Below, in pieces: positions 29,364 to 38,659 of a stretch of DNA of 64,000 nt (within the stretch, counting starts at the first letter, position 1; every line of letters starts with the position of its first letter). The translations under genes were made by a program, and so were the position numbers. The DNA is from Hyphomicrobiaceae bacterium (GTDB lineage Bacteria; Pseudomonadota; Alphaproteobacteria; Rhizobiales; Hyphomicrobiaceae): the NCBI GenBank assembly GCA_022842785.1, contig JALHOW010000005.1, positions 62,001 through 126,000 of the forward strand. The letters are read 5' to 3'. The notes beneath the pieces are model-generated. The model did no database searches and was not told the DNA's origin. It was given only the letters and a program-made list of their open reading frames with translations.

Positions 29364-30524
29364 TCAGCACTCGGCGAGCAGGATATCGAGGTCGGCACTC
29401 GAACGATGCCCAATATCGTCCGCGTGCGCGTGGAGGAAGGCACTCGCCGCGCGCCGCCCTTCTGTCCGAAGCATATGCAGAAACTCGCGCTCGGCGTTCA
29501 GCTTGGACGAATAGCCAAGCTCAGCCATCATGTCGGTCATGATGCGATGCGTCCGCATCTCCGCCCATCGCGCACCTTCGCCACCCCCTGGATCAGCCGC
29601 CTGCCGGAGGAGTGCGATCATGCGTAGCTCCTTCATCAGGGGCGCATTGAACGACACCTCGTTGAGCCGATTGAGGATGTCGCTCGCCGATCGGGGCGTA
29701 CCTTGGCGTTCTCGCGGATTTATCTGGACGAGGATCGTGTCGCGCGCATTGCTCTCGCGAACGAGCGGCGTGATCGTGGGATTGCCCGAATAGCCACCGT
29801 CCCAGTAGGCTTCGCCATCGATCTCGACTGCCTGGAACATGGTGGGAAGGCAGGCCGAGGCAAGCAGGACTTCCGGGGTGATCTCTGGGTTGCGGAATAT
29901 GCGCCCGCGCCCCGTTCGTACGTTGGTCGCTGTGATGAAGAGCTTGATCGGAGATTGCGCCAGCCGATCGAAATCGATGCAATCATCTAGGATGCGCTTC
30001 AGCGGATTGACGCCGTGCGGATTGAGATCGTACGGCGATAACAGCCGCGCCATCAGGTCGAGACCAATGAACACCGGAGAAGCGTCGAGGCTCCATCGGC
30101 CGAGCATTCGGTCCAAGGGTGTTCTCTGAAGCGGGCTGAATGCGGCCGCTCGGCCGACTTGCTCCCAGTAGGCGTCGAGTGCCGCGCGCGCACCAGCAGC
30201 GCCGCCCTCAGTCCAGCCGTCAGCCAATACAGCGGCGTTCATAGCGCCGGCAGATGTACCCGATATGGCGTCGATCTGGAGCCACGCCTCCTCGAGCAAG
30301 CGATCGAGGACGCCCCACGTGAAGGCGCCGTGCGAGCCGCCGCCTTGAAGCGCCAGATCGATGATCACGGTCGTGCGCGGCACGGCTTCACGAGCAGCGC
30401 CAGGCGCATCAGCAGAAGATACGGCGGCAGCACGCGCAGAAGCGAGCTCCTGTCGGCCGGAGGCATCCAACGGCAACCGATGAAGGGATTTTTGCGATCC
30501 AGCCGGAGGCGTGTTCTGGCGCAT
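29364..30524 (-). CDS. patatin-like phospholipase
   Basis: LALQGGGSHGAFTWGVLDRLLEE, GTSAGAMNA (GxSxG), DGGYSGNPTITPL. Confidence 0.92.
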   Translation of the reverse strand: MRQNTPPAGSQKSLHRLPLDASGRQELASARAAAVSSADAPGAAREAVPRTTVIIDLALQGGGSHGAFTWGVLDRLLEEAWLQIDAISGTSAGAMNAAVLADGWTEGGAAGARAALDAYWEQVGRAAAFSPLQRTPLDRMLGRWSLDASPVFIGLDLMARLLSPYDLNPHGVNPLKRILDDCIDFDRLAQSPIKLFITATNVRTGRGRIFRNPEITPEVLLASACLPTMFQAVEIDGEAYWDGGYSGNPTITPLVRESNARDTILVQINPRERQGTPRSASDILNRLNEVSFNAPLMKELRMIALLRQAADPGGGEGARWAEMRTHRIMTDMMAELGYSSKLNAEREFLHMLRTEGRRAASAFLHAHADDIGHRSSADLDILLAEC

Positions 30525-30527
30525 TCG

Positions 30528-31157
30528 CTAGGGATTTCGTAGGCCGGCTTGCTTGCCGACGCGATCAGCGAACGGATCCGCGGCGCCCGGCTCTGCCGGA
30601 ACCCACGATGCGATATTGGAGAGCTGCCACTTCAGGCCGAACACTCCAAGAATGGCGGTGAGCAGCGCGGGAAGGATGCTTCCGGAGTGCTCCGCGGGTA
30701 TCGGAAGAAGTAGCTGTCCACCCGTGACGACCAGTGCCGCGCCACCAAACGCGGAAGCGACGACGATGAAGATATCGAAGTACCTCAGCGCAATGCTGGC
30801 ACCGGCGACGCCGCCGATGGCCGCGAGAACCGTACCGGACAGGCCGGACATCAGACGGTCCATGCCAAAGACGGTCAGCAGCGTGAGGACGAGCGCCGCC
30901 CCGCCCATGAAGCCAACGAGAGCGCGCCGATGGTGCTCGAGCGCGTACGCTGCCGCCGCGGCGGCAATTGCCAACACGATGGCAAGGACGAACGTGGCGA
31001 CTCCAACGCTTCCCGTGAGCCATCTACCGAGCAGGAACCCGATCTCCAAACCGAACAGGCCGTAGAGGAGCGGCAGCCACGCGTAGAACATGAGAAGACC
31101 AAATCCCATGATCCCGATGCCGCAAAGGATGAGCAGGATCGCGAACGAGAACAGCAT
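30528..31157 (-). CDS. DUF4203/TMEM198-like multi-TM membrane protein
   Basis: About 7 hydrophobic segments; GLFGLEIGFLLGRWL ... SIALRYFDIFIVVASAFGGAALVVTG. Confidence 0.6.
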   Translation of the reverse strand: MLFSFAILLILCGIGIMGFGLLMFYAWLPLLYGLFGLEIGFLLGRWLTGSVGVATFVLAIVLAIAAAAAAYALEHHRRALVGFMGGAALVLTLLTVFGMDRLMSGLSGTVLAAIGGVAGASIALRYFDIFIVVASAFGGAALVVTGGQLLLPIPAEHSGSILPALLTAILGVFGLKWQLSNIASWVPAEPGAADPFADRVGKQAGLRNP

Positions 31158-31457
31158 GTCTCATCCCCTCGATGTCGGACGACTTACAGGTTCAGGCAGG
31201 CGATCCAACCGCTCGGCTGGTCATATGCGCTGCGTGCTCACAATAGTGAGGACTTCGTTTGCGCTCCTATCGGGGACAGCCCCCAATCGTCATCGGGGCG
31301 GCCCTTAGAGGCGTCGGGCGCGAGGCAGCCGAGAACGCGGCTCGATCGCTGCGCCAATTGAAGTGGATCAGTTGTTGCCGAATACACTGCGTACGGGGAC
31401 GCAGAACACGTCGCGCTGAGCGATGTGGTCGCTTCGCTGGGTTGCTCGGTCGCGGCG

Positions 31458-31679
31458 TTAGCGACCGGCCCAAGGATTCATATTGATGACGTGAGCGAGC
31501 GACGCGAACGGCTTACTGCACGTCGCGTGGTAGTCCCCGGTCAATCCCTTGAAGCCATGCGGATCGTTTCGGAACTCGACGCGCGTCACGCGCTGCTCCT
31601 TCGCAATCGGCTCCTTGCACGCCCGGCACCACCGCTGGCCATGGGGACCTTCATCAAACGCTGATCCATCAAGTGGCAT
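31458..31679 (-). CDS. small conserved-type protein with Cys pairs (putative metal binding)
   Basis: MPLDGSAFDEGPHGQRWCRACKEPIAKEQRVTRVEFRNDPHGFKGLTGDYHATCSKPFASLAHVINMNPWAGR; CxxC...HxxC pattern. Confidence 0.65.
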   Translation of the reverse strand: MPLDGSAFDEGPHGQRWCRACKEPIAKEQRVTRVEFRNDPHGFKGLTGDYHATCSKPFASLAHVINMNPWAGR

Positions 31680-32034
31680 AGTAGTTTCCCCCATCTCTGC
31701 CCCACCTCCAGAATACTGCCTCTACTGACCCAAGTCGCCCAGGGCAGCGGACACTTTGCCGCAAGATTTTGCGCCCGCGCGGACACGTATCGTGCCGCAC
31801 GACCCGCAATTTTGCCCCTGAGCATTGTTCACACCGACGTCGGCGTCGGAGCAAGCTCGTTACGCAGGTTGAGGACCGGCCGCTCAGAGAGCGACTTCCC
31901 TTCTGTCAGGAATTGCCTGATGGGGATGCGTGCGCAATCGCAAGCACTCCGGCAGATGCCGCAGGCTAGCAAGCCTCCCGCCCGCGCCGATGCGCCGCGC
32001 GGCTGCGCGTTTTCCGGCGCCCGCTGATCTCTGG

Positions 32035-32622
32035 CTAATGCGTACTGGCGTGTTTGCGCAGCCGGAACGCAAGCAGGCACAGAAGTATGTCGTAGAGAAT
32101 GGCGTAGCTGGCAATGACCAATACGAGCGCTAGTGCACCCGTCCCAGGGCGCGCGATCATAAGGCCTCCAAAGAGCACGGACAGCGCGCCGCTCGCGACG
32201 AGCAGCCACGTGTCGTCGAGCTCGCTGCGCATGGCGATGGCGCCGACGATCTGCAGGATGCCAGTCGTAATGGCCCAGATCGCGATACAAAACAGCAGAA
32301 CTATGCCGGTGATGCCAGGCCAAAGCAGAGTGATGATGCCGGCGGCAATGCCAAGCAGGCCGACAATCGCGAGCCACCAGCTGGATGCGTACTCGCTGCC
32401 ACGTATGGCAGCCAGGACTGCGAAAGCACCATCGACGAGCACGAAGACTCCATAGAGCACGACCAGAGTGACGAGCGTCACGCCGGGCCAGGCTATCGCG
32501 AGTATGCCAAAAATTATCGCCGCGATGCCTCTGAGCAGGATGAGCCACCAGTTGTCGGCAAGCGCCTGGATCTTGGATCGCAGCGGATGGCTGGTGTGGT
32601 GGGCAACTGGTGCACTACGCAT
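32035..32622 (-). CDS. HdeD-family (DUF308) acid-resistance membrane protein
   Basis: NWWLILLRGIAAIIFGILAIAWPGVTLVTLVVLYGVFVLVDGAFAVLAAI. Confidence 0.85.
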   Translation of the reverse strand: MRSAPVAHHTSHPLRSKIQALADNWWLILLRGIAAIIFGILAIAWPGVTLVTLVVLYGVFVLVDGAFAVLAAIRGSEYASSWWLAIVGLLGIAAGIITLLWPGITGIVLLFCIAIWAITTGILQIVGAIAMRSELDDTWLLVASGALSVLFGGLMIARPGTGALALVLVIASYAILYDILLCLLAFRLRKHASTH

Positions 32623-33022
32623 GATCGACCTCCAATTGTCGGCGCGGCTCTCCCCGCGGATTTGCATTGCCGGAGACTGCTAGCGGCTCCTGACGCTCCC
32701 GGACCTCAGCGAGGTCTCGTTCCAGGAAGTAGTTGAGGAAGGTGCGAACGATGGCGATCACGGCGAGGCGGCCAATGTCGTCCCACGTTGGAGCGACAGA
32801 CGTTTCGATGATGTCGGCTGCAAGTTGAAAGGTTAGCCCCGCCACCAGCCAGCGCGCATAGCGCAGCCAGATATCGCGTCTCTCGTGGCCTGTCGGAGAT
32901 GAAAGCAGCAGATGAAGGCCGCGAATGAACGCCTCGATCGTACCGACCAGAACAATGAAAAGCGCCATCGCATCGATGAGCGAGACAGAGTAGTGCGACG
33001 CGACGACGAGCCACTCCTTCAT
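32615..33022 (-). CDS. DUF1622-like membrane protein
   Basis: LFIVLVGTIEAFIRGLHLLL...RYARWLVAGLTFQLAADIIETSVAPTWDDIGRLAVIAIVRTFLNYFLERDL. Confidence 0.8.
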   Translation of the reverse strand: MKEWLVVASHYSVSLIDAMALFIVLVGTIEAFIRGLHLLLSSPTGHERRDIWLRYARWLVAGLTFQLAADIIETSVAPTWDDIGRLAVIAIVRTFLNYFLERDLAEVRERQEPLAVSGNANPRGEPRRQLEVDHA

Positions 33023-33062
33023 GATGGCAACCTCTATGTGAACGCCGATCGCAGCGATCCGC

Positions 33063-33707
33063 TCATCCGAACGGGCCGATCTGAAAAGCCATGCTGACGA
33101 TGGCAAAGATACCGATGAGCAGCAGGATGATGGCCGTGATCAGAATCATGGACGGCGGGAAATGGCTTTGGCCATGGATGAGCCCAGCTTCCGTCATCGC
33201 TTTGCGCTCATCGCGCAAACCAAGCATGAACTGCACGTGATAGACGATCCCGACGACCAGCATACCGATGCCAAGCGCGACGAGTGCCATGCCGAAGTTG
33301 CGCGCGGGCGCCGCGTTGGTCAGGAGATTTTGATCGCGGAGCTTCTGGAAGACCTGGAAGATCGTGAAGCCGAACGAGATCAGTGACAGGGATGTGCGGA
33401 TCACCGACATCAGCGTGCGATCCGCGCTCATGCGCGTCCGCTGGAACGACATGCCGGTTCGGCGCATCGACATCTCGGTGCGATCCGTCGACATGTCTGT
33501 CCGCTGTGTCGAGAGATCCGTGCGATACTCCGAGAGCGATGTCCGATGTTCGGACAAAGCGGTGCGATGGGTCGACAGCTTCGTGCGGTGCTCAGAAAGT
33601 TGGGTCGAAGCCTGATCAGGATGAGCAGCGTCGACAGCCGGTACTGCTGGAACAGGCTGCTCGGAGGTCCGCTCAGGCCGCTCGACGTGCGCCTTTATGG
33701 TAGACAT
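33063..33707 (-). CDS. DUF202/YidH-like membrane protein with N-terminal heptad array
   Basis: MSVIRTSLSLISFGFTIFQVFQKL (DUF202 signature) plus further TMs; N-terminus carries 10 tandem [LM]SxxRTx heptads. Confidence 0.85.
   Translation of the reverse strand: MSTIKAHVERPERTSEQPVPAVPAVDAAHPDQASTQLSEHRTKLSTHRTALSEHRTSLSEYRTDLSTQRTDMSTDRTEMSMRRTGMSFQRTRMSADRTLMSVIRTSLSLISFGFTIFQVFQKLRDQNLLTNAAPARNFGMALVALGIGMLVVGIVYHVQFMLGLRDERKAMTEAGLIHGQSHFPPSMILITAIILLLIGIFAIVSMAFQIGPFG
33390..33599 (-). repeat. 10 x 21-bp in-frame degenerate tandem repeat encoding [LM]SxxRTx
   Basis: LSEHRTK LSTHRTA LSEHRTS LSEYRTD LSTQRTD MSTDRTE MSMRRTG MSFQRTR MSADRTL MSVIRTS. Confidence 0.95.
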
Positions 33708-34041
33708 GCGCGTCCAATCTCCGTCGCTATCGGCAGTCCACTGCCGCACTACGCGAACTCCCGTGATGCTACCCACGTAAGGTGCGCGCTTCACATCGGG
33801 AGGCACCCTAGAAATGGCCGATAGAACTCGCACGCGGATGGCGCGCGGCGCATAGGAGGTATGGTGCCTTACCGAGTGCCTCAGGCGCGCCGTGCGGATG
33901 AAAATTGATGCAATCGCGCCGAGCAATGGCAAGCCGCGCGAGACCGCTACCCTCAGCAGAACGCCTCATCTCAGGGTTCCTTCCGCAGAGGATCAGTACT
34001 TTCCCCGACTTCTGCAGAAGCAAAATCTTCGTTAACTCATT

Positions 34042-34065
34042 GCATCGTTCGGGGCATCGTTCGGG
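34042..34065. repeat. 2 x 12-bp direct repeat GCATCGTTCGGG
   Basis: Two perfect adjacent copies in an intergenic region. Confidence 0.9.
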
Positions 34066-34561
34066 GCCGAGGAATTCCGGGGGTCATGGCTGAAACGCCA
34101 AACATACTCTTTGTCGCGCTGTTGCTGTCTGTTTTGAATCTGGGGGTGGTGAAAATTACCGTCTGGTTCGCTAGCCTGCTTTTTGCGCCGTAACTCTCTC
34201 TCCACCAGCAACCCTTGGCATGCACCGCGCCACGCAGAATAAATTTCTGCGCAGGTCCGGAAACATGCGATTTCGGCGCGCTTGAAACAGCGCCCCAATA
34301 ACATCCAGAAAATAGGAATAAAGGCCTACGCTTAGCAATAATAAGAAATGCGAGAGAAACTCATTCTTTTAATATCCGGCAGAGTCATATATAAGACATA
34401 ATAACACGCGCCTATCGCCGAGCACGATGCTTTGCGATGCCCCGACCGTCAGTGCGCGTCCCTTGCCAACCTGTCGGGACTAAACTCTGGAGATAATCTC
34501 GAAGAAAGCATCGGGGATGCAACATCTAACCGAAGCGGATAAAGTGGGAGGGGGAGCCCAA

Positions 34562-36277
34562 ATGAGGCGGCAGCTGAGGCTCGTGTGGCGCCGCAGCCTG
34601 GAATGGCTGCCGGGTTCGGCCCGCGCGCCGCTCCTGACCTCGCTGGCGTATCTTCTGGGCGCCGAAGCCGCCTTCCTGGTCGGTACGCTCTCCGACCATA
34701 TCTTTGCCCCGTTCTGGCCGCCGAACATTATTCTGTTCTGCGCCCTTCTCGGCGCGCCCTACACACGCTGGTGGATTTTCATTCTGGCCGTTCTGCCGGC
34801 TCACGTAGTCGCTGAGCTCCAGGTCGGCATGAACTGGCCGCAATTGATGGTGGCATTCCTGACGAATTGCGCCGTCGCAGTACTAAATGCGGCTGCCATT
34901 AAATGGGTTCTCGTTGCCCCCCCCTGGCTCAGCTCATTTCGCCGAACCACGGTCTATATAATCATCGCAGCAGGGATTGGGCCCGCGATCGTTGCGTTCT
35001 TTGGGGCCTATGTCAGGCCCTTTGGCGGCGCGCTATCGGAGAGCTATTGGACGTTCTGGCTCGAGTGGTACGCGGCCAATGCGTTGGGCAACCTCACGCT
35101 TGGGCCTGTGCTGCTCACTTTCTTTGGTGCGGGCGGCGGCGAGGCGTGGCGCGTTCTTTCACGCGAGCGCTGGATGGAGTCCGCACTGGTGTCGATCGGC
35201 CTGCTGGCCTCATGCGCGATCGCGAGCAAGGCATCGATGCTGGGCGGGGGAATGAGCTTCTTGCCCGCGTTGCTTTACCTTCCGCTCCCGTTTGCCCTCT
35301 GGGCGACCGTACGGTTCGGGGCACGCGGAGCAAGTCTGGCTATCCTGATCATTACGCTCACGTCCATCTGGTTGAACCTGAGCGGCCCCACGGTGTTCAC
35401 GGCAGCGACGCCAGAAGACAACGTCCTCGCACTTCAGTTGTTCTTGATGGGCCTCGCCGTCCCAGTACTCTTGCTTGGGACGTACGTCGATGGCGTGAAG
35501 CGCACAGAGAGGCGGAGCCGCGAGTTGGCCCGCATGGTCCTGTGGTCGCGCGAGGAAGATTGGCGCAAGACGGCGAGAGACTTGCACGAGGGTATCTGCC
35601 AGGATCTTGCCGCGGTCAATTTCAAAGCACAGCACCTATTCAAGAAGCTGCCGCCCGAATCGCGTGCCGAAGTTGCGGAGATCGAGGCCGAGCTGCAGGC
35701 AGCTATCAGCGTGCTGCGCACGGCGGCGTACAGCATGTACCCTCCCCTCCTGGTCGAAGCTGGACTTCAACCGGCGCTTCGTTCGTTTCTCAGAACCTTT
35801 TCGGACCGGAGCGGAATTGCGGTGGAGCTCAACATATCGGACAGCATAGGACGGCTGGCGCCCGACACCGAGAACGTCGTCTTCCGCATTGTTCAGGAGG
35901 CATTGACGAACATTGAGCGCCATTCGGGCAGCACGACCGCGCAGATCGCCCTGGCGAGAAGCCGAACCGAGCCCGGTGAGTTGATTTTGCAGATCGAGGA
36001 TCCTGCTGCCAACAATCGGCAAGGCGGGAGCATGCTGTCGCGGCTCAGGAGCATTGCGCCCGCACCGGTCACCAGTGGCCTTGGCGTCGTTGCGATGACC
36101 GAACGCCTTCACCGCCTGGGCGGCCGACTGAGCATATATTCGGCCGATGGCTCGACAATTGTGGAAGCGGTGTTCCGAGATGCGCCGGATGGAGCAGGCC
36201 TTCTCAACGCCTCTATGGCTCGACAAGCCTATTCCGGATCGCGTACCGCACGAGCGCGGCAGTCGAGTCAAATTTGA
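34562..36277 (+). CDS. sensor histidine kinase, MASE1-like membrane domain + HisKA_3/HATPase
   Basis: N-terminal polytopic domain (PPNIILFCALL...); phospho-acceptor region DWRKTARDLHEGICQDLAAVNF; ATP-binding ENVVFRIVQEALTNIERHSG. Start at ATG 34562 with strong RBS GGGAGGGGGAG. Confidence 0.87.
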   Translation: MRRQLRLVWRRSLEWLPGSARAPLLTSLAYLLGAEAAFLVGTLSDHIFAPFWPPNIILFCALLGAPYTRWWIFILAVLPAHVVAELQVGMNWPQLMVAFLTNCAVAVLNAAAIKWVLVAPPWLSSFRRTTVYIIIAAGIGPAIVAFFGAYVRPFGGALSESYWTFWLEWYAANALGNLTLGPVLLTFFGAGGGEAWRVLSRERWMESALVSIGLLASCAIASKASMLGGGMSFLPALLYLPLPFALWATVRFGARGASLAILIITLTSIWLNLSGPTVFTAATPEDNVLALQLFLMGLAVPVLLLGTYVDGVKRTERRSRELARMVLWSREEDWRKTARDLHEGICQDLAAVNFKAQHLFKKLPPESRAEVAEIEAELQAAISVLRTAAYSMYPPLLVEAGLQPALRSFLRTFSDRSGIAVELNISDSIGRLAPDTENVVFRIVQEALTNIERHSGSTTAQIALARSRTEPGELILQIEDPAANNRQGGSMLSRLRSIAPAPVTSGLGVVAMTERLHRLGGRLSIYSADGSTIVEAVFRDAPDGAGLLNASMARQAYSGSRTARARQSSQI

Positions 36278-36842
36278 GCTTGTGCATCACGTTGGACCGG
36301 TGCGTCTCCACGGTCTTGATGCTGATATTGAGAACGCTTGCGATCGTCTTGTTGCTGTGGCCTTCGGCAATAAGCTGCACGATGCCACGTTCGCGGCTCG
36401 TCAGGACGCCTTCGGTCTTGGACTTCATGAGATAAGCATCGAGAATTCGATCGGAGGCCTTTCCCGTAAAGAAGGAACGTCCAACGGACAGCGCCTCGAC
36501 GGCTGAAAACAGATGCTGCTCGGCATCGGACTTGAGCAGATAGCCACGCGCGCCAGCTTGAAGCAGATCCTGCAGCAGCGTCTCATTGTCATGCATCGTG
36601 AAAATGAGAACCTCAACGGTCGGCGCACGCATCTTGATCTGGCGGGTGGCCTCTACTCCGTTGATCAGCGGCAGCGAGTAGTCGACGATTGCGACATCCG
36701 GCTTGTGCGCGATGGCCTGCGCGATGGCCTTTCTGCCATCACCCGCTTCGGCAACAACGGTCCAATCGGCGCGCGCCTCAAGCAGTCGCCGCAATCCAGC
36801 GCGAACGACATCGTGATCGTCGGCAATCAGAAGACGCACCAT
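36213..36842 (-). CDS. NarL/LuxR-type response regulator
   Basis: Receiver LLIADDHDVVRAGLRRLLEA, VDYSLPLINGVEA; HTH LTSRERGIVQLIAEGHSNKTIASVLNISIKTVETHRSNVMHKL. Confidence 0.93.
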   Translation of the reverse strand: MVRLLIADDHDVVRAGLRRLLEARADWTVVAEAGDGRKAIAQAIAHKPDVAIVDYSLPLINGVEATRQIKMRAPTVEVLIFTMHDNETLLQDLLQAGARGYLLKSDAEQHLFSAVEALSVGRSFFTGKASDRILDAYLMKSKTEGVLTSRERGIVQLIAEGHSNKTIASVLNISIKTVETHRSNVMHKLKFDSTAALVRYAIRNRLVEP

Positions 36843-37150
36843 GACCGCTCCACTTTGCTGCGTCGGGGCCCGTGCCCAGCAGGAACACGGTGGTGAAGCT
36901 AGGCTGTGTTTCGCAGCGTAGATTAGCTTGATCCAACGATCAAATGCATCGCCGCGAACAAGCTTAATGGATCGGCATCATACTCGAACGCAGCTCCATC
37001 GCAGCCCGCTCTTCGGCGCACTTGAAATCCTACGTTCACGAAGAACGGGAGAGGTTGCTATCGGTAATAACCCTGTCTCGTCGCCGTCTGCGCCTTATTT
37101 GCTGATGCGAGAAATGCGCCGTCGCCGCTCATGCCAAGCCAGCGGCAGAG

Positions 37151-37189
37151 GGGCCGCGCCGAAGCCTCCCCCGAAGCTTGGCGCGGCCC
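37151..37189. other. strong intergenic inverted repeat (GGGCCGCGCC...GGCGCGGCCC)
   Basis: gggccgcgccgaagc-ctcccccga-agcttggcgcggccc; no T-tract on either side. Confidence 0.55.
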
Positions 37190-37391
37190 AGCAAGATTGG
37201 ACCAGCCCTGACGGCTATGCCGGGCTGCCCAACCCGTGACCCGGATCCTGACGGTCTGCGGCGGTCACGCACCGTTAGATGCCAGCACAGCCTGTCGCTG
37301 CCCACCCCCATTTCAGGGGAGAGTTGGAAAGCAGTGGTTCAGCATTGTGGTTCGGGAGCCCTCGAAAGTTCGTCGAGCAGCCCCCGCGCCT

Positions 37392-38291
37392 TCAGGGGAT
37401 GAGGTGCTGGCGCAGCGCTTCGGCGACTGTTTGCGTACGATTGCGGGTCCCAAGCTTCTGCTGCGCCTTCTTGAGATGGCTACGCACTGTCTCCTCACCG
37501 AGCGCGAGCGCCTCACCGATCTCCGCCACCTGACGTCCAAGCGATGAAAGCCGCAGCACCGCCAGCTCCCTCGGCGTCAGGCGCATTTTCCTCGGAACAC
37601 GGCTTGCGTCCGGCGTGCTGAGCTGTTCGAGGCGGAGCGCAGTGAAGTTGGCTGCGAGGAAGATAATCGCCCTACTCTCCTGATCGCAGCACTTGCTAAG
37701 TGGCTTAGCGGACCAGAAGGCCACGATCCAACGTCGTCCCACGGGACATGTAAGCCCATCGCGCATGCCGTATTTGAACGCAAGGTCGTAAGGCCACCGG
37801 TCGACCCCGATGGGCTCCAGCATTCGACGGCTTTCTGTCCATGTGAAGGGGGCCAGACTGCTACGAGCCATCATAAGATCCTGATCGGAGTACGTTTGGC
37901 AGAGATCGGTGTACTCCTCCCACCAGCCGCGCGGCACCTCCTCCGACAGAAACACCGTCTCACCGAGCCGCGCGGTCAGCCAATCACGAGACTGAACAGG
38001 GATCCGCGCGGCGCCGAGCACCTTGAGAGGTGTTCTGCCGTTGATCGCAATGCCAAGCTTGGCGAGGACGTCCAGGGGAGCACCCAGTTCGCCCATGCGC
38101 GCTGCGAACGAGAATACATTCTCGAGCAGAGCTACGTCGATGCTCGGTTTGTCGTGCTCGACTTCAGGAAAGCCCACCGAATGCGCCCCAATAGATTGCT
38201 TCGAGTATGTGGGCACAATGCCATTCAGAACGACCGACCGGCATCCGTGGAAACCCGCAATACTTAGGCTCCAACCACAAGACCAGTGCAT
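37392..38291 (-). CDS. LuxR-family regulator with autoinducer-binding-like domain
   Basis: LAFKYGMRDGLTCPVGRRWIVAFWS (autoinducer-binding-like) and C-terminal HTH LTPRELAVLRLSSLGRQVAEIGEALALGEETVRSHLKKAQQKLGTRNR. Confidence 0.82.
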   Translation of the reverse strand: MHWSCGWSLSIAGFHGCRSVVLNGIVPTYSKQSIGAHSVGFPEVEHDKPSIDVALLENVFSFAARMGELGAPLDVLAKLGIAINGRTPLKVLGAARIPVQSRDWLTARLGETVFLSEEVPRGWWEEYTDLCQTYSDQDLMMARSSLAPFTWTESRRMLEPIGVDRWPYDLAFKYGMRDGLTCPVGRRWIVAFWSAKPLSKCCDQESRAIIFLAANFTALRLEQLSTPDASRVPRKMRLTPRELAVLRLSSLGRQVAEIGEALALGEETVRSHLKKAQQKLGTRNRTQTVAEALRQHLIP

Positions 38292-38659
38292 TCGTCACTC
38301 AAGATATTGATATTGCTCTTGCACAGAGATTGGATCAAATCCCATATATCCATTTGTTTCCACCGTTCACTGAACGAACCTGAATAATTATCAGCAAATT
38401 ACGGCGCATCGGGCCGATTGTGGCGAGTTAACCATTGCCGGGATTTCTCCGGATTAACCATGCCGGATCCGGATAATAGGGTTTATCCTGAGTTCGAAAT
38501 TCCGCTTCTGCGGATAAAGTGTTTCGGGGTCGTCATGGAGGCCTGACTGCCGATTTCTCGCTAGGGCGCATCAGGTGTTAAGCCGATCTCGCAAATAAAA
38601 AAGGGCGCACATCTACTTCCTGAGGGAGATACGCCGCCGGTTCTGCAGGAGTTCAATCC

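Noticed and set aside
33390-33599. CRISPR array
   Set aside because: Periodicity is 21 bp without spacers and it is in-frame coding; no cas genes in the window.
33364-33615. Plus-strand ORF with VRxxDxS-type heptads
   Set aside because: Simply the complement of the 21-bp repeat array in the DUF202 gene; the minus strand has the recognisable domain.
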